64,000 nt of DNA from RYN-230 sp963711705 (GCA_963711705.1 CAVQFM010000013.1:186001-250000); one strand, 5' to 3'. Numbered from the stretch's first letter, positions 8,285 to 18,155 are shown. Program-made: numbers and translations. Notes: generated by a model from the letters alone, not told the origin.

Positions 8285-9000
8285 CAGATACCACCGAGCT
8301 GCGCGCCGCGATCACCGGTCTGATCGGGCTCGCAGCCGCCGAAGAGGAAATGCTGCTGGCCAGCACGCCCAACGGTGAGGACGGCAGCCCGGATCGATGG
8401 GCCGCCGTCCCGCTCGTCGCACACAACGCCGAGTTCCGGCGGCAGCAGGTAGTGCGGCTGCATGTGGTCCTGCGCGGCGGCACGCCACCCGATTTCGCCG
8501 AGACCGACCACCGGTCGCCGGAGGCCTACCGGCGCTACTGCGCCGGGACCAAGACTGAGGTGACCGCGGCGAGCAGACAGTCCGCCAGCGAGCTGATCGA
8601 CGGGCTGGCCGCGGTGTCCGACGAGGATCTCAGTGACGCCTCGCGCCACCCGTGGCTGCGCGGGCGCCAGCTTTGGCTGCAGGTCGTGGTACGCGGTTTC
8701 TGGCATCCGACCGGGCACCTAGGCGACTACCACATCGCCCGCGGCCGGGCCGGCCGGGCCGTAGCGATGCAATCGCACGCCCTGGCGACGTCGCGGTACC
8801 TCGCCGCGCCCGATCCGGCGCTCGGCATGGCCGCTTACAGCCTGGCCTGCACGCAGGTCGCCGCGAACGATCCGTCCGGCGCAGCCGCCACGCTCAGCGA
8901 GGCAATCAGGCTCAACCCGGACCTACTGGCAAACGCCCGCCGTGACCCCGATCTTGCCGCCCTCCGGGCCGACGGGCAGCTAGCCACTCTGCTCCGGTGA
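8281..9000 (+). CDS. DinB-like protein with C-terminal TPR-type region
   Basis: Residues 1-160 resemble the DinB/maleylpyruvate-isomerase four-helix fold, with histidines placed as for a metal site: VAHNAEFRR and HPTGHLGDYH. The last 70 residues look like a tetratricopeptide unit (GMAAYSLACTQVAANDPSGAA followed by LSEAIRLNPDL). DinB-type proteins often act as thiol-dependent transferases with mycothiol. The gene is translationally coupled to the methyltransferase, suggesting a shared pathway, but the chemistry is not known. Confidence 0.75.
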   Translation: MTDTTELRAAITGLIGLAAAEEEMLLASTPNGEDGSPDRWAAVPLVAHNAEFRRQQVVRLHVVLRGGTPPDFAETDHRSPEAYRRYCAGTKTEVTAASRQSASELIDGLAAVSDEDLSDASRHPWLRGRQLWLQVVVRGFWHPTGHLGDYHIARGRAGRAVAMQSHALATSRYLAAPDPALGMAAYSLACTQVAANDPSGAAATLSEAIRLNPDLLANARRDPDLAALRADGQLATLLR

Positions 9001-9282
9001 GCCAGGTATCAAGCGAAAGTCAAGCCACGGCGAGGTAGGCAAGCCCCACCGGGTCTGGCTGCGCGGGTGCCCTACCGAATCCGAAAGCCGTCAAGGGCGC
9101 GACCCGGAAGACGAGGACTTCGTTTCCGCCGCATAGCGTCACAGAGACCAACCAGGCAAGCCTGCTCGTTCAAGGAGCCGATAGCAGATCGTGGCAAGAT
9201 CGGCCGGGCTGACTCCCGCAGTCCAGCAGGCTCGGGTGGGCCGTCAGCGCACTGGAGAGTATTCACGGTAGGGCAGGGTGAG

Positions 9283-9924
9283 TCAGCCAGGCGAGCTGTG
9301 CCGGGGCGCGGTGTGCCAGGCTTCGGCGGCGGCGACGACCGCGACGGCCAGTGCGGCGATCCGGTCGGCCCACCACCACCCCAGCGCGTGGTACAGCGCG
9401 AGGGAGATGAGTGCCAGCAGGCTGGTGGCCGCTCCGATCCCGCTGAGGGCCCCATCGCCTCGCAGTGCGTGGCTGGCCATCTGCTTGCCCAGACGGCGCT
9501 TGGCGCAAGCCAGTGGGGTGAGTACGGCGAGGGAGACGGCTGCGGCGACCAGGGTGACCCCTGAGGTGCCCGGACGGGAGCCGCTTTCGAGTGCGGTAAC
9601 CGACTCGACTGTGAGTACGGCGGTGACGACGGCCAGGGCGACGGAGACGATGATGGCGGCCCGTGTTTCCTGCCTGCCGGACTGGCCGGGCTGGCGCCGT
9701 TCGGCCCGGAAGCGCCAGATCAGCACGGCCGACCCGGTGACATCGGCGAGCACGCCCAGCCCGACCGCGAAGACACCGAGGCTGTGCCCCCGCAGCCCGG
9801 TGAGCACCGAGACGGTGCCGGACAGGGCGCCGAACACGACGGAGATCGAGACCAGCCACAATGCCTGCGTGACCATGCGCCCCCGGCTCAGGTGGCTGGC
9901 GTGGGGCCGGTCTGCGGGCGTCAC
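9283..9924 (-). CDS. CDF-like integral membrane protein
   Basis: This 213-residue protein has five to six membrane segments and the layout of the transmembrane half of cation diffusion facilitators: GHSLGVFAVGLGVLADVTGS early on and RGDGALSGIGAATSLLALI late. The cytoplasmic metal-binding domain normally found at the C-terminus is absent. GTG 9924 overlaps the stop of the upstream acetyltransferase gene as GTGA, which fixes the start better than the internal ATG 9876. Transport of Zn or another divalent ion is possible but not shown. Confidence 0.65.
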   Translation of the reverse strand: MTPADRPHASHLSRGRMVTQALWLVSISVVFGALSGTVSVLTGLRGHSLGVFAVGLGVLADVTGSAVLIWRFRAERRQPGQSGRQETRAAIIVSVALAVVTAVLTVESVTALESGSRPGTSGVTLVAAAVSLAVLTPLACAKRRLGKQMASHALRGDGALSGIGAATSLLALISLALYHALGWWWADRIAALAVAVVAAAEAWHTAPRHSSPG

Positions 9925-10400
9925 CTCCGTGGCGCGTACTCGATCGAGTGGAACGGCCACTGCTGCTCCAGCCACGCCAGGACGGTGCGGTACAGCACCG
10001 GGTCGAGTTCGGCACGGTCCGCGCGCACCCATGATCTGACCCTCGCCTGCCGTTCGCCCGCGCTGCCGCCGTCCGGGCTTTCACCGCGCGGCGGGTAGAT
10101 GTACACGCAGCCGATGACTTCGCCGGTGCCGGTGCTCAGGACGGTGTAGGTGAACCCGCGGCGCTGGGCGAAGTCAGCGGCGTGACGTTCGAGGTCGCGC
10201 AGATTGTCCGCCAGGCTCATCGGTTCCGGCCAGTCTGTCCCCGCGAATCCTGGCGTCCGCTGAATGTGGTCGATGCTGGCCGTCCACGCCGCGTAGTCCG
10301 CGGTGTTGTGCTGAGGCCCGAGGGGTTCCAGCCGGAATTGCTCAGCCACGAGCCCGCCGGGTACCGCGAAATCTGCGGGGACGAACAGCTGATCACTCAT
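9921..10400 (-). CDS. GNAT-like N-acetyltransferase family protein
   Basis: The 159-residue protein has a GNAT-like core: EQFRLEPLGPQHNTADYAAWTASI, the strand FTYTVLSTGTGEVIGCVYIYPP and a late RSWVRADRAELD segment. The acetyl-CoA loop Q/RxxGxG/A is not clear, so activity is uncertain; related actinobacterial proteins are annotated as GNAT proteins. It is coupled to the downstream CDF-like gene by GTGA. No partner pathway is visible. Confidence 0.7.
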   Translation of the reverse strand: MSDQLFVPADFAVPGGLVAEQFRLEPLGPQHNTADYAAWTASIDHIQRTPGFAGTDWPEPMSLADNLRDLERHAADFAQRRGFTYTVLSTGTGEVIGCVYIYPPRGESPDGGSAGERQARVRSWVRADRAELDPVLYRTVLAWLEQQWPFHSIEYAPRR

Positions 10401-10481
10401 CAGGCGATGTTAACCCGGGGGCATCGTCCGCCATGAACCGAAGGGAGCACGCGGTGGGCTGCCGGTGCGCGGACGGCGGTC

Positions 10482-10709
10482 CTAGCCGTGCCCGACGATC
10501 TCACAGACATCGACGCTGATGAAGGTGGCTGGCGCATCGGGCATGTCGCGCAGCTGGTTAAAGGCCGCTTCCGCGGCCCGGGCGTTTTCCTCGGTATCGA
10601 AGAGCCAGAAGGAATGCTGGATGATGTCAGCCCCGTTGCTCCGCGCCCAGTAACCGCCCGCCGAGCCGGCCATGCCCCGCAGCATCGCAGCCCCTGTTTC
10701 ACCGATCAT
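10482..10709 (-). CDS. Small ABM-like protein, probably truncated
   Basis: The 75 visible residues (GGYWARSNGADIIQHSFWLFD, then ARAAEAAFNQLRDMPDAP and FISVDVCEIVG) look like the second half of an antibiotic-biosynthesis-monooxygenase-type ferredoxin fold. The frame stays open upstream with the plausible residues EIKPGRADEALA before Met, but has no start codon there, so the first strand may have been lost to truncation or a frameshift. No catalytic role can be assigned. Confidence 0.5.
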   Translation of the reverse strand: MIGETGAAMLRGMAGSAGGYWARSNGADIIQHSFWLFDTEENARAAEAAFNQLRDMPDAPATFISVDVCEIVGHG

Positions 10710-10917
10710 CGCGAGCGCCTCATCCGCGCGGCCCGGCTTGATCTCTGACCCGTCCGATGACTGCGCGCATTGGCCTGTCCTTCCAGCTGTGCTCCGGGCA
10801 CGAACGCCCGCACGCCGGTCACATCCCGCGGGCGCCCGCGCGCCATGGTCATGACATCACGATGGCAGTGCGGCCGGCGCCGGAGCATCGGCGAACTCAC
10901 CTATCTTCCGCTGATTC

Positions 10918-12705
10918 TCAACCGGTGCCCCGGGCCGCGAGCGCGGCGGCTTCGGCCCGTCCGCGCAGGCCGAGTTTGGACAAGATGCGCGCCACATGAT
11001 GCTCGACCGTCTTGCGGGACAGGAACAGACGCTGGGCGATCTCGGGGTTGGACAGCCCCTCGCCGAGCAGGGCCAGCACTTCCTGCTCCCGTTTGGTCAG
11101 CCGTCCAAGGTTCTTCGGCCCGGTTCTGGCCGCCTTGATGCCGAGGTCGCGCAGCAGGGCGGCGGCGGCGTCGGCGTCGCGGCCCGCCCCCAGATCCTCA
11201 AAGACCGACAGCGCCGCGCGTGCTTCGGCCCCGGCCACCTCACGGTCGCTGCGCCCGAGCACCTGGGCCAGCAGTAGCCGTGTCTGGGCGGCGCGGTAGG
11301 GAATCCCGGCCTGCGTGAACGCCGCGAGCGCAGCCTCCAGGTGCGCGCGGGCGGCGGGAACATCGGCCGAGGCGAGCGCGTGCCCGAGAAGACGCTCGCC
11401 GTGCGCGACGATGAGCTGGCAGTCGTTGACGGCGCCGAGCGCGACCAGCGCGCGGCCCCGCTCGACGGCCGCGCCGCTGTCGGCCAGCGCGATCTGTGCC
11501 TCGCCGAGCAACTCGATCGCCGCGGCGGCATCGAGCCGGTCCGGGCTGGTCGCGGCGAGCCGCCGGCGCAAGACAGCCGCGGCTGCCGACGGCTCACCCT
11601 GCTGCAGGTGCAACGAGGCGACCGCCACGGCGGCCTCCTCGCGTCCCTCGACGCCGCGCAGCACCCTGGCCGCATCCTGGACGCGTCCCTGCGCGAGCCT
11701 GAGCTCGGCCAGCGTCCCGGACGCGAACGCGTGCGGCGCCTCGAACACACCCCGCGACATCGAGACCGCTTCGGTGAGTAGCGCGTCGGCGGCATCCCAG
11801 TCACCGTTTTCGAACAGCACCCGGCCGTAATAGGTGCGGCACTCCGCATACAGGAACGGGCACCCGTACCGGTCGATGAAACGCTCGAGCGACTGCACCC
11901 ACTGCGTCGCGCGTTCCAGATCGAAGCAGCTGCCGCACACCACCATCGTCATGCAGCTCATCTGCGCCACCGTCAGCGGATCGCCGCCCTCACCACCGAT
12001 CACACCGGCCATCGCCTCATCCAGCAGCGACATGCCCTCCTCGGTCCGGCCCTGCTGCACCAGGGCCTGCCCGACCGCGTGCATCGCCATCAGCTCCAGG
12101 CCGGGGTTCCCGTTCGCCCGCCCGATCTCGACCGCCTGCCGTGCCAGCGCCTCGCTCTCCACTGGGTCATCGGTGACATAGGCCGTGGCCCCCAGCAGTT
12201 CCCCGCGCAGCTGCGGAACCTCGTCCCCGATGATCCGGGCCGCACGCGACAGCCATCCACGGGCCGCAGCCGTGTTGCCCAGATACCCCTTGTTGTAGCC
12301 CACCAGTGCCAGCGCAGCACTGGCCGCGAACACCGGATCGCCCCGGCGGCGGAAACCGGCATAGGCCTGCTCGCAGTTGGCGATCGTGCCCGCAATGTCC
12401 CAGCCAGAACAGCACGTTCGCCAGGCCGAACAACGCCTCAGGCACCTGGCCACCGCAGGACAGCGGAAAAGCTCGCGGCCAGGCCAGTCCCATCGATGGT
12501 GAACGCAGTTGGCGATCGTGCCCGCGATGTCGCCCAGCCAGAACAGCACGTTCGCCAGGCCGAACAACGCCTCAGGCACCTGTGCCACCGCCAGGACAGC
12601 GGAAAAAGCATCGCGGGCACCAGGCCAGTCCCCGTCCGCCATGGCCTGGAACCCAGCACCAACCCGGCTCTCGACGCCCGATCCAGCGCCCGGACCCTCG
12701 CTCAC
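10918..12705 (-). CDS. LuxR-type regulator with TPR array and internal duplication
   Basis: The C-terminus is a LuxR helix-turn-helix (LTKREQEVLALLGEGLSNPEIA, KTVEHHVARILSKLGL). The remainder is a TPR-like solenoid of about 500 residues without a P-loop, as in several actinobacterial LuxR-family regulators. Near the N-terminus a block of about 44 codons is present twice; the second copy (in reading order) is read mostly in a wrong frame (HHRWDWPGRELFRCPAVARC) until the phase recovers at DIAGTIANCEQAYAGF. Removing that copy would restore a normal protein. GTG 12705 is the only in-frame start. Confidence 0.82.
   Translation of the reverse strand: MSEGPGAGSGVESRVGAGFQAMADGDWPGARDAFSAVLAVAQVPEALFGLANVLFWLGDIAGTIANCVHHRWDWPGRELFRCPAVARCLRRCSAWRTCCSGWDIAGTIANCEQAYAGFRRRGDPVFAASAALALVGYNKGYLGNTAAARGWLSRAARIIGDEVPQLRGELLGATAYVTDDPVESEALARQAVEIGRANGNPGLELMAMHAVGQALVQQGRTEEGMSLLDEAMAGVIGGEGGDPLTVAQMSCMTMVVCGSCFDLERATQWVQSLERFIDRYGCPFLYAECRTYYGRVLFENGDWDAADALLTEAVSMSRGVFEAPHAFASGTLAELRLAQGRVQDAARVLRGVEGREEAAVAVASLHLQQGEPSAAAAVLRRRLAATSPDRLDAAAAIELLGEAQIALADSGAAVERGRALVALGAVNDCQLIVAHGERLLGHALASADVPAARAHLEAALAAFTQAGIPYRAAQTRLLLAQVLGRSDREVAGAEARAALSVFEDLGAGRDADAAAALLRDLGIKAARTGPKNLGRLTKREQEVLALLGEGLSNPEIAQRLFLSRKTVEHHVARILSKLGLRGRAEAAALAARGTG
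12373..12632. repeat. Imperfect ~130-bp tandem duplication inside luxR-type gene
   Basis: Copy A (from 12373) and copy B (from 12505) share, among others, an identical 48-base block at 12401-12448 and 12535-12582. The offset grows from 132 at one end to 141 at the other, so five or so small indels separate the copies, and the indels sum to a multiple of three. This keeps the frame open overall but scrambles copy A. Confidence 0.85.
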
Positions 12706-12803
12706 ATCAGCATCGTCCCAGAGTCAGCAAGTGACGGCCTACGGGAAGGCGACCGGGCTTCGGTTCCCGGGGCTGCAGACCCGGCCGATTGCTGTTGCCC
12801 CGG

Positions 12804-12844
12804 TTGACATGCCTGATATTGCTTGTCTAGCATACTGATATCAG
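12804..12844 (+). promoter_or_regulatory. Sigma-70-like promoter with overlapping palindrome
   Basis: TTGACA at 12804-12809, an 18-base spacer and TAGCAT at 12828-12833 form a good housekeeping promoter for the PQQ-propeller gene. CTGATAT occurs at 12813 and again at 12835, the second time as part of the perfect palindrome CTGATATCAG (12835-12844), just after the -10 element. A repressor site is likely, possibly for the neighbouring LuxR-type regulator; the binding protein is a guess. Confidence 0.5.
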
Positions 12845-12933
12845 TTTAGGAGCAGGGATCCCGCCCGGTGCGGCCGGACGAACAGCGGGCTGGGCCTGGA
12901 TCCGCACGGAGCCGTCAGGTCAGGGGGAGTCAG

Positions 12934-13005
12934 ATGACGCAGCACGATCCACCGGCCGGGACTCCGGGGAACGGCACCGCGAGATGGCACCGCGGCACCG
13001 TCTGA
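12934..13005 (+). CDS. Possible 23-residue leader ORF
   Basis: ATG 12934 follows GGGGGAG by five to six bases and opens a short frame (MTQHDPPAGTPGNGTARW...) ending at 13005, 36 bases before the lipoprotein gene. The ribosome-binding site is better than that of many genes here. There is no run of a single amino acid that would mark an attenuator. It may simply be noise in a 5' leader. Confidence 0.25.
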   Translation: MTQHDPPAGTPGNGTARWHRGTV

Positions 13006-13041
13006 CCAGGGCGCCTTCCGGCAATCGAGGAGATGAGTGGC

Positions 13042-14717
13042 ATGAGGTATCTCGCTAACCGGCCCGCGGTTGCCAGCGTGATCCTGGCGGTCGCCGCCAG
13101 CCTGGCCGTCGGCGGCTGTGCGGGCAGCGCCAAACCGAATGCGGCGAAGTTGCTCTGCCCAGCGTGCAGCGGCAGGCCAGGCCGCCAGCGCGCCGGCCGC
13201 GCCGCCGAATCCGGCGGTGGCGGCGGCCTGGACGCTGCCGGGCGGCAACCTGGCCAACACCCGGGACGTCGCCAGCCCGATTACCAGCTCGGATGTGGCG
13301 ACGCTGGGAGTGGCATGGTGCGTGCCGGTCGAGTTGACCGGGGTAACTCATGCGGCTGGCCTGGCGAATGGTTACACGACGACGCCGGTCGTGGTGAATG
13401 GCGTGGTGTACACCCAGGATCAGGAGTCGAACGTGATGGCGATCAGGCTCGCCACCGGCAAGGTCTTGTGGACGCACAACTACAACTCGCTGAACGGCGG
13501 CCCTGACGGCGTCAATGTCGTCGGCGGGACCGTTTACGCGGCGACGGACAGCGCCGCGGTCGCGCTCTCGGCGGCCACCGGCCGGCAGCTGTGGAGCCGG
13601 ACCCTGATCGGCAACGACCGTGAGGGCATCGACATGGCCCCCGGCTACAACCACGGCACCGTGTACGTGTTGACCGTGCCCGTCAACCCGAACAAGGGCC
13701 AGTATCTCGGCGGTGCCAAGTCGACACTCTGGGCCCTCAACGCGGCCACCGGCGCGCCGGAATGGTCGTGGGATGAGGTGCAGAACCTGTGGGGGCACCC
13801 GGGCCTCAACTCCGGCGGTGGCCTGTGGGATCCGCCATCGTTCGACCGCCACGGCAACATCTACATCGGGATAGCCAACCCGGGCCCGATCGGGCAGGGC
13901 GGATGGCCCAGCGGCTATCCGTGGGGCACCAGCCGGCCCGGTCCGGACCTGTACACCGACTCGGTCGTCAAGCTCAGCCCGGCCGGCAAGCTGCTGTGGT
14001 ACTACCAGCTCACCCCGCACGACCTGTTCGACTGGGACCTGCAGAACTCGCCGGTGCTGACCACCGCTCACGGGCAGCCGGTGGTGATCGACGGCGGCAA
14101 GGCCGGCATCCTGATCGAGCTCAGCGCGCAGACCGGCAAGCCGCTGTGGAAGCTCCCGGTGGGCGTGCACCGCGGGCCCGGGGACGCCGGGCTGCTCACC
14201 GAAAACGCCACGCCAGCCTCGCCCATCCCGCTGCCGGCCGAGTTCAGCCTCGAGCCTGGCGTGTTCGGCGGCGTCGAGTCCCAGCTGGCCACCAACGGGT
14301 CGGCCACGTTCGCCGCGGTCAACAACCTCGCCGTGCCGCATCACCGTCAAAGGCGTGACCGAGAGTTCCCAGGCATTCCGGGCGGCTATCCCCAGGGCAA
14401 CAGGCGAGATGATCGCCGTCAACCAGGACACCGGGAAGGTCGAATGGGACGACCACCTTCCCTCCTCGCCCTACGGCGCCGCGGCGGTCACCAACAATGT
14501 CGTCTTCACCACCACCTACAGCGGTCACCTGTACGCGTTCAACGCCGCCACCGGCGCGATCCTGCTGAACCGGCCGCTGTCGGCCGGCTCGAACGCTCCG
14601 GTCACCATCGACGGTGACTACGTCATCACCGGAGCGGCCGTGCCGCTGTCCGGCCAGGCGCTGATCATCGCCTACAAGCTCGGGGCCACGGGCAAGCTGC
14701 CGCACACCGTGCACTGA
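13042..14717 (+). pseudogene. PQQ-type beta-propeller lipoprotein, two frameshifts
   Basis: The intact product would be a cell-surface lipoprotein of about 555 residues: signal peptide with lipobox VGGC, then an eight-bladed PQQ-dehydrogenase-like propeller with repeated ATGKVLW, ATGAPEWSW, AGKLLWYYQL, TGKPLWKL and TGKVEWDD blades and HDLFDWDLQNSPVL. The reading frame changes near 13150 (after the signal peptide) and again near 14338 (NNLAVP joins ITVKGVTESSQAF). GAGGAG nine bases before ATG 13042 sets the start. Whether it binds PQQ is unknown. Either a decayed gene or sequence errors. Confidence 0.8.
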
Positions 14718-14759
14718 TCGCCCGCTGGCTCAGCGGCTGCCCTTCCGCAAGCTGGGGAG

Positions 14760-15665
14760 TTACCGGGCGGACAGCTGGGCCATGTCGCCCGGGGTCAGCT
14801 GGACGGCGGCGGCCGCGACGTTCTCGGTGAGATGACCCGGGTCGCCGGTGCCCGGGATGGCCAGCACGTGCGGCCCCAGGTGCAGCGTCCAGGCCAGCCG
14901 GACCTGCGCCGGGGTCACCCCATGGGCCCGCGCGACGCGCTCCACCGCCCCGCCCGGGCTACCGGCACCGCCGGGATCACCCGCGCCCGCCTCCCGGCCC
15001 GTACCGGAGATCGCGAAGTACGGCACGAACGCGATGCCCTGCTCACCGCAGGCGCGCACGAACTCATCCGCCGCGGCCGAGTGCTCGTCCAGGCTGAACC
15101 GGTTCTGCACGCAGACCACCGGCGCGATGGCCTGGGCCTCGGCCAGCTGCTCCGGCCGGACGCTGGACACGCCGAGGTGCCGGATCAGCCCGGCCTGGCG
15201 CAGCCCGGCCAGCGCGCCGAAGTGCTCACCGATCGGGCCCGGGCCGTAGGCGCGCAGGTTCACCAGGTCGAGGTGATCCCGGCCGAGCTGGCGCAGGTTC
15301 TCCTCCACCTGGCCGCGCAGCTGCCCGGGCCGGGCCCACGGCAGCCACTCCCCGGACGGGTCCCGGCCCGGGCCGACCTTGGTCGCGATGACCAGGCCGT
15401 CCGGGTAGGGCGCGAGCGCGGAGTTGATCAGCTCGTTGGCCGAGCGCAGCGGGGAGAAGTAGAACGCGGCCGTGTCGATGTGGTTCACGCCGAGATCCAC
15501 CGCGCGGCGCAGCACGCTGATGGCCTGGCCGCGGTCCCGGGATTGGCCGGGACCGAACGCGGCGCGGCCGGTCAGCCGCATGGCCCCGAAACCCAGCCGG
15601 TTGACGGTCAGGTCACCGAGCCGCCAGCGGCCCGCGGCGGCGGCCGGGATCTCCGCCGCCGCCAC
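14760..15665 (-). CDS. Aldo/keto reductase family oxidoreductase
   Basis: A 301-residue TIM-barrel NAD(P)H oxidoreductase: LGFGAMRLTGR at the start, HIDTAAFYFSP with the catalytic Asp and Tyr, VIATKVGP with the catalytic Lys, GLIRHLGVSS and VLAIPGTGDPGHL for cofactor binding. The usual active-site His is replaced in the VNLRAYGPG segment, as in many bacterial members of the YdjG/oxidoreductase subgroup. GTG 15665 shares its first base with the stop of the upstream DUF885 gene (TAGTG), so the two are coupled. Confidence 0.9.
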   Translation of the reverse strand: MAAAEIPAAAAGRWRLGDLTVNRLGFGAMRLTGRAAFGPGQSRDRGQAISVLRRAVDLGVNHIDTAAFYFSPLRSANELINSALAPYPDGLVIATKVGPGRDPSGEWLPWARPGQLRGQVEENLRQLGRDHLDLVNLRAYGPGPIGEHFGALAGLRQAGLIRHLGVSSVRPEQLAEAQAIAPVVCVQNRFSLDEHSAAADEFVRACGEQGIAFVPYFAISGTGREAGAGDPGGAGSPGGAVERVARAHGVTPAQVRLAWTLHLGPHVLAIPGTGDPGHLTENVAAAAVQLTPGDMAQLSAR

Positions 15666-17197
15666 TACCCGTGGTCCAGCGCCGCGCCGATCAGGCCGAG
15701 CGGCGGGGAGCCGAGCGCCAGCAGCGCGGTGTGGAAGCGGAGCAGCGAGAACCCGCTGCCCCACTGCTTGCGGGCCTGCTCCCGCAGGTCCAGGATCTGC
15801 AGCTTGCCCCAGGTGTACCGGCCGTAGGTCGGGTCGAAGGTGGCCCGCCGGGCCTCGGACAGCGCCGCGGGCCCGGCCAGGTGGGTGTCGGCCGCGAACC
15901 GGCGGGCGCCCTCCTCGACGGTCATGCCCGCGGTGTGCACGCCGATCGCGCAGGCCAGCCGGGTGACCCGGACCAGCGCCTCGAGCCAGACACCGATCGC
16001 GAACCGGGGGTCGCCGGCCTGGAACCCTTCCTCCACGCACAGTTCCTCGGCGTAGTGCGCCCAGCCCTCGATGAACGCCTCGGAGTGCAGCGACCGCCGG
16101 ACCGGGCCGGCCGCCCGGCGCAGCGCCCGGCCGTGCGAGAAGTGCCCGGGCGCGACCTCGTGCACGGCGATGCCGGGCAGCGTGGTAGCGCTGAACACCT
16201 CCAGCCACTCGGCGATCTCCTGCTCCGGCCAGCTGGGCTCGGGCGGCGTGACGTAGAACCAGGACGGCCCTTCCGGCTCGCCGGGCGCCGCGGTGGACAT
16301 CATGGCCATGGCCCAGCGGCGCGATTCCGGCGCGGGCCCGACCAGGCAGATCCCGTCGTGGTAGGGCACCAGGTCGCGCTCCCGGGTGAACTCGATGGAC
16401 CGTGCGGTCCAGTGCCGCGCCGCGTCGATCACCCCGTCCGGGCCCGGGTGGTCACGGACCAGTTCCCTGGCCACGTCCAGGGCCGGGCGGCTGGCGTCGA
16501 TCCGGGCGCAGTCCTCGGCCAGCCGGGCCAGCAGCCGGTCCCGCTCCGCGTCGGCCCGCTCGGCCAGCCGGCCGAGATCGAGGTCGATGCCCTCGGCCGC
16601 GCCCATCAGCGCGGCCAGCCCGGCCGCGCCCAGCGCGGCATCCGGGTCGCCGTCGGTGGCCGCGCGCTCCACATGCTGCACCAGCCGGGCGTGCGCGGTC
16701 GCGGCGGCCGAGGCGGCGGCCTGGGGAACGGTCGGCGGGATGCCCGCCACCAGCCCGCGGATCCCGGACAGCAGCGCGGTGGCCACCGGCGCGGACAGCC
16801 GGTCCAGCGCGGCCAGCGCCGCGTCCACCGCCTGCGGCCACAGCGTCAGCTGCTCCAGCCGGGCCCGGTCGCGCTCCGCGGCGGGCGCGTACTCCCGGTC
16901 GTAGCAGGCCAGGTCCATCCCGGCCAGGTGCGGCAGCGGATTGCTCCGGTACAGCTCCAGTTCCTGATAGCGGACCCGGGCCCGGGCCTCGAAGCAGGCC
17001 AGGTGCGCCCCGTCGTGGCGGTCGCCGGGAGACTCGCCGGTGCTGGCCGCCGCGGCCAGCCGGTCCAGCCCGGCGCGCACGCCGTCCGGGGAGAGGTCCT
17101 GAATCTTGCCGTCGTACTCATGGCGGCCGCTGTACTCGCGGACCTCGGCGACGTCGAGATCGCAGACAGCGCGCACCCGCGGGGGGAGGTCATTCAT
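15665..17197 (-). CDS. DUF885 family putative metallopeptidase
   Basis: The 510-residue protein carries the DUF885 zinc motif HEVAPGH (residues 346-352) and the downstream glutamate helix SEAFIEGWAHYAEEL (Glu377), as in M32-like carboxypeptidases. It has no signal peptide, so it should act in the cytosol on peptides or modified amino acids. Length and helical content fit the family. It heads a two-gene operon with the aldo/keto reductase; the link between the two activities is unclear. Confidence 0.87.
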   Translation of the reverse strand: MNDLPPRVRAVCDLDVAEVREYSGRHEYDGKIQDLSPDGVRAGLDRLAAAASTGESPGDRHDGAHLACFEARARVRYQELELYRSNPLPHLAGMDLACYDREYAPAAERDRARLEQLTLWPQAVDAALAALDRLSAPVATALLSGIRGLVAGIPPTVPQAAASAAATAHARLVQHVERAATDGDPDAALGAAGLAALMGAAEGIDLDLGRLAERADAERDRLLARLAEDCARIDASRPALDVARELVRDHPGPDGVIDAARHWTARSIEFTRERDLVPYHDGICLVGPAPESRRWAMAMMSTAAPGEPEGPSWFYVTPPEPSWPEQEIAEWLEVFSATTLPGIAVHEVAPGHFSHGRALRRAAGPVRRSLHSEAFIEGWAHYAEELCVEEGFQAGDPRFAIGVWLEALVRVTRLACAIGVHTAGMTVEEGARRFAADTHLAGPAALSEARRATFDPTYGRYTWGKLQILDLREQARKQWGSGFSLLRFHTALLALGSPPLGLIGAALDHG

Positions 17198-17289
17198 GCC
17201 CCAGACGTTACCGGGCGCGGCGGCCCGGCGATCACCAGGCCAGCCGCGCCCGTCGCATCACCGCCGATACCCCAGGCCAGCGAATCGGG

Positions 17290-17947
17290 TCACAGTCCCG
17301 CGCCGGGCTTGCCCACGCCGCCCTTGACCGCGTCCACGGTCAGCGGGCTGCCCAGGTTGCCGGGCAGCTTGGCCGAGCAGGTCAGCGCGGTGAACTTCAC
17401 GTACAGCGCGCTGAACTGGCCGGGCGGGAAGACCTTGATCCAGTGCGCCTTGACCGGCTGGCAGGCGGACTTGCTGTAGTTCAGCGCGTCCACCACCTGC
17501 AGCGTGACGTGCGCGGTCCGGCCGGGGGACAGGACCACTGTGGCCGGGGGCACCTCCGGGTTGCGGGTGGCCGGCTGGCCGATCTGGCTGCCGGACGGCC
17601 CGGTCACGAAGGACACCCCCGGGTACCCGAACAGCGAGCACGGGCTCTGCGAGTTGTTCGTGAGGTTCAGCGGGTAGAAGGTGCTGCCGGCCGCCGCGCC
17701 GCCCTGGCCGAGCACGACGGTCCCGCGGAGGTCGCTGGTGGCGCACGCCGCCACCGACGGGAGCCGACGGGGTCGCGCTGGTGGCCGGCGTGGCCGGTGA
17801 CGAACTGGCGGGCTGCGCCGGGGTGGCCGAGGCGGCCTGGCCGCTGGCCGAGCTGCCGGTCGATGCGCAGCCAGCCGCGAGCGCCGCGGTGCACAGCAGG
17901 GCTGCGGCCGCACCGGCCCGCCGGGCCGCGGGAGCCGATGGTGTCAT
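17290..17947 (-). pseudogene. DUF4232 lipoprotein with one frameshift
   Basis: The N-terminal frame (ATG 17947, AAAGGG nine bases upstream) gives a signal peptide with lipobox LAAGC and a Ser/Thr/Pro-rich linker. The DUF4232 domain (CATSDLRGTVVLGQGGAAAG, FYPLNLTNNSQSPCSLFGYPG, then VTLQVVDALNYSKSACQPV) continues in another frame from about 17757, where one extra base separates them. The intact product would be a 215-residue surface lipoprotein of unknown function. The clean coding signal on both sides favours a recent mutation or a sequence error. Confidence 0.78.
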
Positions 17948-18155
17948 GGGCGGTATCCCTTTATCGCAGCGGGCCACCTGATTGGTACCCCGGGGGTGTT
18001 CTGACTGTTACGACGCATGCCCCAGCCACCTGGTTGCGTCCCACCTGGGGGAGAAGGCCGCCCCGGTTTGCCTGGCCGGTCACGCCCGGAACATGATGAC
18101 AGCTGTCCGGCCACCCCGCCGTGCGCCACGCCGCCCGTCACCCCCAGGAGAGCCG

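Noticed and set aside
9001..9282. Possible protein remnant ending DPEDEDFVSAA before a stop near 9137
   Set aside because: The frame looks protein-like for about 27 codons but has no start and no family I recognise; left unannotated.
9921..9930. GGAGGTGACG as a ribosome-binding site
   Set aside because: There is no start codon at the right distance after it; it is better explained as the GTGA overlap between the acetyltransferase and CDF-like genes.
15671..17479. 602-codon plus-strand frame opposite the DUF885 gene
   Set aside because: Rich in Arg, Gly, Pro and His with no motif; the opposite strand encodes an intact metallopeptidase.
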